From Deltaproteobacteria bacterium (lineage in GTDB: Bacteria; Desulfobacterota; Anaeroferrophillalia; Anaeroferrophillales; Tharpellaceae), in contig DAOVTG010000014.1 of the NCBI GenBank assembly GCA_030633185.1, positions 1 through 20,945 of the forward strand: a DNA stretch of 20,945 nt. Direction: 5' to 3'. This document shows positions 14,310-20,584 of this stretch, in pieces; positions within the stretch are counted from its first letter, which is position 1, and each line of letters opens with the position of its first letter. Below the pieces are notes generated by a model. The model was not told the DNA's origin and ran no database searches. It worked only from the letters and a program-made list of their open reading frames with translations. Position numbers and translations under genes: made by a program.

Positions 14310-15054
14310 TACTCGGCGCAGCCTCTTTGATTTTTCGCAAACGGTTCAACTCCGCATCAGAAGGCCTGATATAGAGCGGTTCGAGTCTCTTGGTCGCAGG
14401 GCGCAAGCCGATCCGGTCACTGTCACCGTCATCAGTACTTAACGAGGATCCCGACAACAATGGTATCTCGGAAAGCAGGCCCAAATCAGGTAAAGCCAAA
14501 GGTGCCCCGAGCAACTCGGCTTCAGGCAGAGCTGCGTTAAGTTTAGCTCTGTAAATATCAACCCCGGAACCGACCAACATGATATCCTCCTCGGGTAACA
14601 ATGAGGCAAGAGCCTCGGGATCATCAACCCGGCAAGAGGAGAGACGCGTCACCTTTTGTCCATCACTGACATAGCAAGACCAGTATATCTGCTGACGCCG
14701 GGCATCGGTTAAAACCGCAAAAACCCCGGTTCGAAAAGCAAATTTCCAGGCTATCAAATCGTGTCCGACAAAAGTATAGAGAGGCAGGTTTAAGGCTTGG
14801 GCCAGGCCCTGCATGGTGGCCATCCCGATCCGCAAACCGCTGAAAGATCCGGGGCCGCTACCGACCGCCAGGCGTTCAAGCTGGGAGACCTCAAGAGAAG
14901 CTTGGCGCAGAGCCCAGTCAACCGCTTCCATCAAAGTCTTGGAATGGGGTTCGGAAACCGCCAGGCGAAGCTCGACCAGAGCGCCGCCCTCACCCAAAAG
15001 AGCGACAAAGAGAGTCTCGCTACTGCAATCAACCGCCAACGTCAGAGGTATCAT
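14302..15054 (-). CDS. tsaB: tRNA threonylcarbamoyladenosine biosynthesis protein TsaB
   Basis: TsaB is the catalytically degenerate partner of TsaD; with TsaE they transfer the threonylcarbamoyl group to A37 of ANN-decoding tRNAs. The 250-residue protein has the ASKHA fold: LTLAVDCSSETLFVALLGE at the N-terminus (phosphate loop 1), SKTLMEAVDWAL, then GSGPGSFSGLRIGMATMQGL, the most conserved TsaB motif, and FAVLTDARRQQIYWSCY. The metal-binding histidines of TsaD are absent and the length is far below TsaD, so TsaB is clear. The start overlaps the rseP stop by 4 bp (ATGA), indicating translational coupling. The last about 25 residues (RPSDAELNRLRKIKEAAP) are a charged tail. Confidence 0.93.
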   Translation of the reverse strand: MIPLTLAVDCSSETLFVALLGEGGALVELRLAVSEPHSKTLMEAVDWALRQASLEVSQLERLAVGSGPGSFSGLRIGMATMQGLAQALNLPLYTFVGHDLIAWKFAFRTGVFAVLTDARRQQIYWSCYVSDGQKVTRLSSCRVDDPEALASLLPEEDIMLVGSGVDIYRAKLNAALPEAELLGAPLALPDLGLLSEIPLLSGSSLSTDDGDSDRIGLRPATKRLEPLYIRPSDAELNRLRKIKEAAPSNG

Positions 15055-16121
15055 TTTGTAATAATTCTAGTCAGATCATTGTAAAAAACAAAGATCATTA
15101 AAGAGATCAACAAACAGAGACCAAACTGCTGGGCGATCTCTATTTTACGCATACTGACGGGCCGGCCCAGAATAATCTCCATCGTAATAAAAAGAAGATG
15201 ACCGCCATCGAGTACCGGAATCGGTAAGAGGTTGAGGATACCAAGATTAACACTGATAATACCCATAAAATAGAGTAGACTCAAGATACCGGCCTTGGCA
15301 TGTTGACCGGCCATCTGGGCAATCATGATCGGGCCGCCCAGATCCTTGGCCGGAATCACTCGCTCGATCATTTTGATAAAGCCAACCACCGTCAGATAGC
15401 AGACCTTCCAGGTTTCGCTCAAACCCTGAATTATAGCCTCTCCGGGTTGGTAATGTTTAATCTCGGTCTCCCCGGATGCGGTAATCCCGATAATATAGGT
15501 AACCACATTTTCACCAAACATATTTTTGCTCTCAACCCGCTTTGGAACCACCCGGGTTTCTCGCAACTCATTTCCCCGCTCATAGGAGATAACCAACTCA
15601 CGGCCGCCGCTGGCTCGTACCGCCGCCGACAACTGCTCCCAATCATTGATCACCTGATCATCAATTAAAACAATTTTATCACCAGCTTGAAACCCGGCAC
15701 TATAAGCCGGCATCTCGTGATTAACCTCGCCGATTACCGAACTTAATAAGGGAACCCCAAAAAGATAGACTACAGAAAAAACCAGCGCTGCAAAAAGGAT
15801 ATTAGCCCCGGGGCCAGCAATAATAATTGCCAGCCGCTGCCAGGGACTTTTATACTCATATGAAAAAGGCTTCTCTTCGGCTGACAGTTCGACCCCGTCA
15901 ACGTCTTTGCCCTCACCCAGCATCTTGACATAGCCCCCTAAGGGTATCGCTGAAAGCCGATATTCGGTGTCACCCTTACGAAAACCGAAAAGACGCGGCC
16001 CAAACCCCAAAGAAAAAACCAGAACCTTGACCCCGCAAAATTTGGCTACCAGAAAATGGCCAAGTTCGTGAACAAAGATAAGAATTCCTAAAACAATTAT
16101 GGCTGAAACAGTACTGTACAT
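15051..16121 (-). CDS. rseP: RIP metalloprotease RseP (site-2 protease)
   Basis: RseP is an inner-membrane zinc protease that cuts anti-sigma factors and remnant signal peptides within the membrane. The 356-residue protein has the HELGH zinc site at 18-22 inside the first membrane helix (FVHELGHFLVAKFCGVKV), the GFGPRLFGF loop, a second hydrophobic stretch at about 100-125, one PDZ domain (about 125-205, with PAYSAGFQAGDKIVLID), and the third zinc ligand in NLLPIPVLDGGHLLF. A single PDZ rather than the tandem pair of E. coli explains the shorter length. It leads a tight block with tsaB and the DUF3786 gene. A repeat and a terminator-like hairpin lie between it and dxr, so it may have its own promoter. 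Confidence 0.95.
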   Translation of the reverse strand: MYSTVSAIIVLGILIFVHELGHFLVAKFCGVKVLVFSLGFGPRLFGFRKGDTEYRLSAIPLGGYVKMLGEGKDVDGVELSAEEKPFSYEYKSPWQRLAIIIAGPGANILFAALVFSVVYLFGVPLLSSVIGEVNHEMPAYSAGFQAGDKIVLIDDQVINDWEQLSAAVRASGGRELVISYERGNELRETRVVPKRVESKNMFGENVVTYIIGITASGETEIKHYQPGEAIIQGLSETWKVCYLTVVGFIKMIERVIPAKDLGGPIMIAQMAGQHAKAGILSLLYFMGIISVNLGILNLLPIPVLDGGHLLFITMEIILGRPVSMRKIEIAQQFGLCLLISLMIFVFYNDLTRIITK

Positions 16122-16170
16122 AAATTATCCTAACCCGGATTAGCCGGATCCAAAAAAATTTCTATATATT

Positions 16171-16222
16171 CACCACGAAGAATACGAAGAAAACTCCTCG
16201 TGAGCTTCGTGTCTTCGTGGTG
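16171..16222. repeat. Inverted repeat of the CACCACGAAG type
   Basis: CACCACGAAGAATACGAAG (16171-16189) is the imperfect inverse of CTTCGTGTCTTCGTGGTG (16205-16222), the arms differing by one indel and substitution, around a 15-nt loop. The words CACGAAG/CTTCGTG recur within each arm. Repeats of this exact flavour are found in intergenic regions of many environmental bacteria, so it is more likely a dispersed repeat than a gene-specific operator. Confidence 0.6.
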
Positions 16223-16223
16223 A

Positions 16224-16256
16224 CAAAAAAAGTTTTGCTCATTTTGCGCAAAACTT
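16224..16256 (-). terminator. Hairpin terminator downstream of dxr
   Basis: AAGTTTTGC (16230-16238) and GCAAAACTT (16248-16256) form a perfect 9-bp stem. On the minus strand the stem is followed by T seven times (16224-16230, the first base shared with the stem). It lies 19 bp after the dxr stop and would separate uppS-cdsA-dxr from rseP. The stem is AT-rich, so termination may be partial. Confidence 0.6.
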
Positions 16257-16275
16257 CATGAGTAAGCACCTAATA

Positions 16276-17445
16276 TTATGACATCAAATGTCGTATTTTT
16301 TTGTCAAAATCAAGAATCTCGGTAAGGGTTGAAAAATCTTCACGGGTTACGGTGTTGAGTACCTTTTCAACACTCTCGGCAATCTCTAAAAAACCGATCT
16401 CACCCTGGCGAAAGCGTTCAACCGCAACTTCGTTGGCGGCATTGAAAGCGATAGCCCCACTGTCACCGGCCGCCAAGGCCTGACGAACCAGCCTCAAAGC
16501 CGGGAAACGTTTCGCATCAGCCTCAAAAAAATCAAGCTGACCAAGAGCTGCCAGATCAAGTTTCGGCAGATCAAGGACTAGTCTTTCCGGATAAGCCAAA
16601 GCGTAAGCAATCGGCAAACGCATATCCGGCAGACCGAGTTGAGCCAACACTGAACCATCGACATATTCAACCAGCGAATGAACAATACTTTGCGGGTGAA
16701 CCAGAACCTCAATTCGTTCCGGAACAACATCAAAAAGCCAACGCGCTTCGATAATCTCTAAAGCTTTGTTCATCATCGTGGCCGAATCGATCGTAATCTT
16801 CGGCCCCATCTCCCAGCGCGGATGGCGCATCGCCTGGGCTGGAGTAACTTGTCCCATTTCAGCTAAAGAAAAATCCCGAAAAGGCCCGCCGGAAGCGGTT
16901 AAAATAAGTTTTTCAACCCCTTTTTTCGGCTCTCCATTAAGCGCCTGCCAGATCGCCGAATGTTCACTGTCAAGCGGCAGAATGGCCGCCCCGGTTGCCG
17001 CAGCCACTTGATTTAGAAGACGCCCGGCCATGACCATCGACTCTTTATTGGCCAGAGCTACATCTTTACCGGCTTTAAGCGCCGCATGGGTCGGTTCCAA
17101 CCCGACCGCGCCAACCATCGCCGCAATTACGATATCGGCTTGCGGATGAGTCGCCACGGCCACGGCCCCGGATTGACCGACCATAACCGGAATCGACAAT
17201 CCACAATCGCGAAGAGCCTGAATTAACTCTCCGGCCCCAGCCTCCTCCTGAACCGCCAGTAGTTGCGGCTGAAAACGCCGGGCCAGGGCAATTAATTCGC
17301 GAATATTTCTCCCGCCGCCCAGCGCCACCACCTGATAACGTTCAGGAAAACGGGAAATAATATCAAGGGAGCTGCGGCCAATCGACCCGGTAGCTCCCAA
17401 AAGAGCTATTTTTTTTACAGATTCAGACAAGATTATAGAATCCAC
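16276..17445 (-). CDS. dxr: 1-deoxy-D-xylulose 5-phosphate reductoisomerase
   Basis: Dxr (IspC) converts DXP to 2-C-methyl-D-erythritol 4-phosphate with NADPH, the committed step of the MEP isoprenoid pathway, which supplies the precursor used by UppS. The 389-residue protein shows IALLGATGSIGRSSLDII (NADPH site), VALANKESMVMAGRLL, PLDSEHSAIWQAL (metal-binding Asp and Glu), SGGPFRDF, HPRWEMGPKITIDSATMMNK and IEARWLFDV, all in the expected order and spacing. The start given is a GTG overlapping the cdsA end by 13 bp; a TTG at 17430, after the cdsA stop, would give the more usual short N-terminus. Neither has a strong ribosome binding site. Confidence 0.96.
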   Translation of the reverse strand: MDSIILSESVKKIALLGATGSIGRSSLDIISRFPERYQVVALGGGRNIRELIALARRFQPQLLAVQEEAGAGELIQALRDCGLSIPVMVGQSGAVAVATHPQADIVIAAMVGAVGLEPTHAALKAGKDVALANKESMVMAGRLLNQVAAATGAAILPLDSEHSAIWQALNGEPKKGVEKLILTASGGPFRDFSLAEMGQVTPAQAMRHPRWEMGPKITIDSATMMNKALEIIEARWLFDVVPERIEVLVHPQSIVHSLVEYVDGSVLAQLGLPDMRLPIAYALAYPERLVLDLPKLDLAALGQLDFFEADAKRFPALRLVRQALAAGDSGAIAFNAANEVAVERFRQGEIGFLEIAESVEKVLNTVTREDFSTLTEILDFDKKIRHLMS

Positions 17446-18257
17446 AAACTATAAGCATAAAAGATAACCGGCGCGGCAAAAAGGACACTGTCGACTCGAT
17501 CAAGGAGACCGCCGTGACCGGGAATCAGGTTACCGGAATCCTTAATTCCATGGCTGCGCTTAAGATAGGATTCAAAAAGATCGCCCATCTGGCCGAGAAA
17601 ATTAGCCGCCAGACCTAAAACCACAGCCTCATTCCAGGTTATCGTCACGAGGCCGAGCCAGTTCAGTAAAAGAGCAAAAAAAGCCCCGCCAAAAAGACCG
17701 GCGAGAAAACCTTCAACGGTTTTATTGGGACTGATTGTCGGTGAAAATTTGTGTTTCCCCCAATAAGTACCGCAATAATAGGAGAAGGCATCACCACCCC
17801 AAGTCACCATAAAAACCATAGCCACCAGACTACGCCCCTCGGGCAGATCCCAGATCAACAGTAAATGGGCGAAAAAAAAGGGGAGATAGAGAATAAACAA
17901 TATTGCCATGGCAAAACGGGGCAGGGCTTCGGCTTCCAATCCCGCCTCAAAGAGCAGCAAAACCAACACAAAAACCGCAATTACCAAAGCCCCGGAGAGC
18001 GCTAGAACGCCACCTAAATGAGCCGCCAGAAAAATCAGAAAGGCCAGAAACCAGACTGGCCCATGCAAAATAAAACCTCCTCTTTCACCAAAAAAAAGGG
18101 GCCAGCCCTCGTGCCCCAACAGAGCCAGGAGACCCAGCAAAACAACGAAAAAAAGCCATTTCGGAGCAAAGGCCAGAAACAGTACAATTAGGGGCAGAGC
18201 TACGGCTGCAGTCTTGACCCGGTGGCTACAAAAAATTTCTTTAACAGTCTCGTTCAT
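17433..18257 (-). CDS. cdsA: Phosphatidate cytidylyltransferase
   Basis: CdsA makes CDP-diacylglycerol from phosphatidate and CTP in the inner membrane, the branch point of phospholipid synthesis. The 274-residue protein is mostly hydrophobic, with about seven or eight membrane segments, and ends with the full family signature SYLKRSHGIKDSGNLIPGHG followed by GLLDRVDS. WGGDAFSYYCGTYWGKHKF and SPNKTVEGFLAG, the other conserved cytoplasmic loops, precede it. It overlaps uppS by 4 bp (ATGA) and dxr by 13 bp, the standard compact arrangement. Confidence 0.95.
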   Translation of the reverse strand: MNETVKEIFCSHRVKTAAVALPLIVLFLAFAPKWLFFVVLLGLLALLGHEGWPLFFGERGGFILHGPVWFLAFLIFLAAHLGGVLALSGALVIAVFVLVLLLFEAGLEAEALPRFAMAILFILYLPFFFAHLLLIWDLPEGRSLVAMVFMVTWGGDAFSYYCGTYWGKHKFSPTISPNKTVEGFLAGLFGGAFFALLLNWLGLVTITWNEAVVLGLAANFLGQMGDLFESYLKRSHGIKDSGNLIPGHGGLLDRVDSVLFAAPVIFYAYSLWIL

Positions 18258-18997
18258 GGTCTCCCTCTTTCCACAACCCTGCCGAAACGGCGCTCGCGTT
18301 GCTGAAAATCATTGATGATCCGTAATAACTCCTCTTTGGAGAAATCGGGCCACAAGGTATCGCTGAAATAGAGCTCGGCATAGGCCAGTTGCCAAAGCAG
18401 GAAATTACTGATACGATACTCACCTCCGGTTCGAATCATGATATCAGGATCCGGCAACCCGGCCGTATCCAGATGAGCCGTCATAAGTTTGTCATCAATC
18501 TCATCACAGCTGTATTTGCCGGACTGAACCTCTCTGCAAATAGCAGCCGTGGCATCACAAAGTTCATCGCGCCCACCATAGCTGATCGCCAGATTAAGAA
18601 TCATGCCGGTGCCCGAAGCGGTTTGCGCGCAGGCCTTTTCAAGATCTTTACGCACCGCCGGATCAAGCCGTTCAAGCCGACCAATAGCCCGCAAACGAAT
18701 ATTCTCCTTTTTTAGACGCTTACTCTCACGACGTAGATAGTGTCGTAAAAGACGCATCAGGGCGGCCACCTCAAGAGCGGGGCGCTGCCAGTTCTCCGAA
18801 GAAAAGGCGTAGAGAGTCAGAACTTCAACCCCGATCTCGGCACAGACACTGACCATCCGGTCAACGGTCTCAGCCCCAACCTCGTGTCCTTTAACCCGCA
18901 GATGCCCATGCTGCTCGGCCCAGCGCCCGTTACCATCCATAATAATGGCAATATGACGCGGGGATTTGACATTTTTTTCAGTCTCGCTCATATTCAT
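18254..18997 (-). CDS. uppS: Undecaprenyl diphosphate synthase
   Basis: UppS is the cis-prenyltransferase that extends farnesyl-PP with eight isopentenyl-PP units to C55-PP, the lipid carrier of peptidoglycan and O-antigen synthesis. The 247-residue protein has HIAIIMDGNGRWAEQHG (catalytic Asp and phosphate contacts), TLYAFSSENWQRP, SYGGRDEL, and RTGGEYRISNFLLWQLAYAE, followed by LYFSDTLWPDF. The RTGGEYR form differs mildly from the usual RTSGE.R. The start has two candidates, ATG at 18997 and at 18991, and no clear ribosome binding site. In many bacteria frr lies just upstream; here the neighbour is divergent dusB across a repeat-bearing gap, so the cluster is shortened. Confidence 0.96.
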   Translation of the reverse strand: MNMSETEKNVKSPRHIAIIMDGNGRWAEQHGHLRVKGHEVGAETVDRMVSVCAEIGVEVLTLYAFSSENWQRPALEVAALMRLLRHYLRRESKRLKKENIRLRAIGRLERLDPAVRKDLEKACAQTASGTGMILNLAISYGGRDELCDATAAICREVQSGKYSCDEIDDKLMTAHLDTAGLPDPDIMIRTGGEYRISNFLLWQLAYAELYFSDTLWPDFSKEELLRIINDFQQRERRFGRVVERGRP

Positions 18998-19018
18998 TCA
19001 TAAAAGTCACGGGATGGC
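18995..19018 (+). repeat. Dispersed repeat copy upstream of uppS
   Basis: ATTCATAAAAGTCACGGGAT plus GGC shares AAAAGTCACGGGATGGC exactly with the minus-strand copy at 9386-9407. The following bases (GTCGTAAGAAATTTTC) loosely resemble those after the 6991-7020 copy. It overlaps the start of uppS on the other strand. Confidence 0.5.
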
Positions 19019-19142
19019 GTCGTAAGAAATTTTCACAACACTACTATATGATCAGATCACGGGTTGCAAGCCTTTTCAGGCCGGGCGAAAATACCCTGCC
19101 AACTGAAAACTTGTCAAGAAAAAGTTGAATTGATGAGCTGAA

Positions 19143-19159
19143 AGAGGTAAAAGACCTCT
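19143..19159 (+). promoter_or_regulatory. Hairpin over the dusB ribosome binding site
   Basis: AGAGGT (19143-19148) and ACCTCT (19154-19159) form a perfect 6-bp stem with a 5-nt loop ending 1 nt before the dusB ATG. The only Shine-Dalgarno-like bases, GAGG, are inside the stem and about 13 nt from the ATG. This could lower or regulate initiation. It could also occur by chance. Confidence 0.35.
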
Positions 19160-19160
19160 C

Positions 19161-20108
19161 ATGTTTACGCAAAAACCGATTATCATGGCCCCAATGGCCG
19201 GTTTAAGTGACCGCCCTTTTCGTCGGCTCTGCCGCTCTTTTGGGGCCGATCTGGCAGTCAGTGAAATGATTAGCGCCAAAGGACTGGTATATGGCGATCG
19301 TAAAAGCCGAATCCTCTTGGCTCCTGATGAAAGTGACCAGCCGCATTGGGTTCAGCTTTTCGGCTCTGAGCCTGAAATCATCAGAGACGCGGCCCAAATA
19401 GCACTGGAGGCCGGAGCCGACTTGATCGATATAAATATGGGATGTCCGGTCAAAAAAGTCGTTAAAACCGGGGCCGGGGCCGCCTTGCTGCGCGATCCTG
19501 AGCGAGCTGAAGCGATTATGCGGGCACTTAACCGAGCTCCGACCATTCCCTACACGATTAAGATCAGAAGCGGTTGGGATAACAAACAGGTAATTCTGGA
19601 TCTCTTTATCGAAATGGCCGCCACCCATAATGCCAAAGCTTTAACTTGTCATCCACGTACAGCCACCATGATGTTTTCCGGCCGTGCCGACTGGCACCAA
19701 CTTGCCGATGCCGCCCGGAATGCCGCCTTGCCGATTATCGGTTCCGGAGATCTTAATGACCCGCAAACCGCAATCAAGGCCTTGACCATACCCGGCCTTA
19801 ACGGTATCATGCTGGGTCGAGGAAGCCTCGGCCGGCCCTGGTTTTTCCAGGAAATTAAAGAGTTGCTTTTAGAAAGGATCGGATGGTCTCCCGATCCGGA
19901 ACTGAAACGAAAAACCATCCTTAAACACGGGAAGTTATTATGCGAGGAGTATGGCGAAAAAACCGGCCTGCTTCTCTATCGCAAGCACCTGGCCTGGTAC
20001 TCAAAAGGCTTGACTAACGCTGCCACTTTCAGAAAACGCCTCTTCACACTGACCAGCTTTACCGAACTTGAAAGCACCATCCATGAGCTCTTTCCCGACC
20101 CAGCCTAA
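19161..20108 (+). CDS. dusB: tRNA-dihydrouridine synthase, DusB type
   Basis: Dus enzymes are FMN-dependent and reduce uridine to dihydrouridine in the tRNA D-loop. The 315-residue protein has the TIM-barrel start IIMAPMAGLSDRPFRRLCRS, the FGSEPEIIRDAAQIA segment, LIDINMGCPVKKVVKTGAGA with the catalytic cysteine at 95, YTIKIRSGWDN, the TCHPRTATMMFSGRADW strand, IIGSGDLNDPQTA and GIMLGRGSLGRPWFFQEI, then a C-terminal helical tRNA-binding domain (about 245-315). MGCPVKKV and GRPWFF fit the DusB branch. HPRT replaces the more usual HGRT. It is the first gene rightwards from the divergent gap and ends in a perfect hairpin that includes its stop codon. Confidence 0.92.
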   Translation: MFTQKPIIMAPMAGLSDRPFRRLCRSFGADLAVSEMISAKGLVYGDRKSRILLAPDESDQPHWVQLFGSEPEIIRDAAQIALEAGADLIDINMGCPVKKVVKTGAGAALLRDPERAEAIMRALNRAPTIPYTIKIRSGWDNKQVILDLFIEMAATHNAKALTCHPRTATMMFSGRADWHQLADAARNAALPIIGSGDLNDPQTAIKALTIPGLNGIMLGRGSLGRPWFFQEIKELLLERIGWSPDPELKRKTILKHGKLLCEEYGEKTGLLLYRKHLAWYSKGLTNAATFRKRLFTLTSFTELESTIHELFPDPA

Positions 20109-20134
20109 TGAAACCAAACAGATTTCATTAGGCT
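20102..20134 (+). terminator. Perfect 12-bp stem-loop spanning the dusB stop codon
   Basis: AGCCTAATGAAA (20102-20113) and TTTCATTAGGCT (20123-20134) are exact inverse copies around a 9-nt loop; the dusB TAA is inside the first arm. A T-run (20149-20155) follows only after 14 nt, so it is not a textbook intrinsic terminator, but it probably shapes or protects the mRNA 3' end. Confidence 0.5.
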
Positions 20135-20255
20135 CTTACGATATACGATTTTTTTGCAGTTTCGCTGTAAAGTTGAGATTGGTAGTGGATATCTTTACGG
20201 GATCTCACACCTGCTTGATAGATTATTTTTTAAGTTTCAAATCACAGAATAGGTA

Positions 20256-20298
20256 TTGACTTAAATTGTGGTTTGTGACTTTATATATAATATATAAT
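20256..20298 (+). promoter_or_regulatory. Candidate sigma-70 promoter for the riboswitch transcript
   Basis: TTGACT (20256-20261) is followed by an AT-only stretch with several -10 candidates: TTTATA at 18-bp spacing (20280-20285), TATATA at 20 (20282-20287) and a consensus TATAAT at 20293-20298. Transcription would start about 20293-20305, some 70 nt before the aptamer. The rest of 20135-20255 is AT-rich with no feature I can support. Confidence 0.45.
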
Positions 20299-20372
20299 AA
20301 AGGTTAAGTTAGATATTTTTTCGTATTTATTTGCTCCTAGAAACTGTATATTTTATATAGGATTAGTTAAAC

Positions 20373-20458
20373 TCTTCTAGAAAAGCCACTCCCGCCGGAA
20401 GACGGGGTCGGAAAGCCACGGGTCTTGTCTCCACATTCCAAAAGACAGCCGGGTTGCA
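20373..20458 (+). ncRNA. GEMM-family (cyclic dinucleotide) riboswitch aptamer
   Basis: The string GGAAAGCCACGGGTCT...AGACAGCCGGGTTGC (20410-20425 and 20443-20457) matches the core of c-di-GMP-I/GEMM riboswitches, in particular the Geobacter-like form with CGGAAAGCC and AGACAGCCGGGTTGC. P2 is CCCGCC (20391-20396) with GACGGG (20401-20406), one C-A mismatch, capped by GGAA, a GNRA tetraloop as required for docking. P3 is GTCTT (20422-20426) with AAGAC (20442-20446). The junction upstream of P2 (AAAAGCCACT) departs from the usual GGGCAAACC, so P1 is poorly defined and the ligand (c-di-GMP or the 3',3'-cGAMP subclass) is not settled. It precedes an exported-protein gene, a usual target for this class. 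Confidence 0.8.
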
Positions 20459-20492
20459 TCTTTATAAAAGAGCAGCTTGGCTGTCTTTTTTT
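20440..20492 (+). terminator. Riboswitch expression platform, intrinsic terminator
   Basis: AAAAGACAGCC (20440-20450) pairs perfectly over 11 bp with GGCTGTCTTTT (20479-20489), and the T-run continues to 20492. The 5' arm includes the P3 3' strand (20442-20446) and the conserved CAGCC of the aptamer, so aptamer and terminator cannot form together. Ligand binding should prevent termination, an ON switch. Confidence 0.85.
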
Positions 20493-20584
20493 GTGAATAG
20501 CAGTGAAAAATATCAACTTTAGAGTGGATTGAAACAATTTTTTTAACCCGTCAATCTATCCAGGACAGTGAAAAGGGGGCAGAA

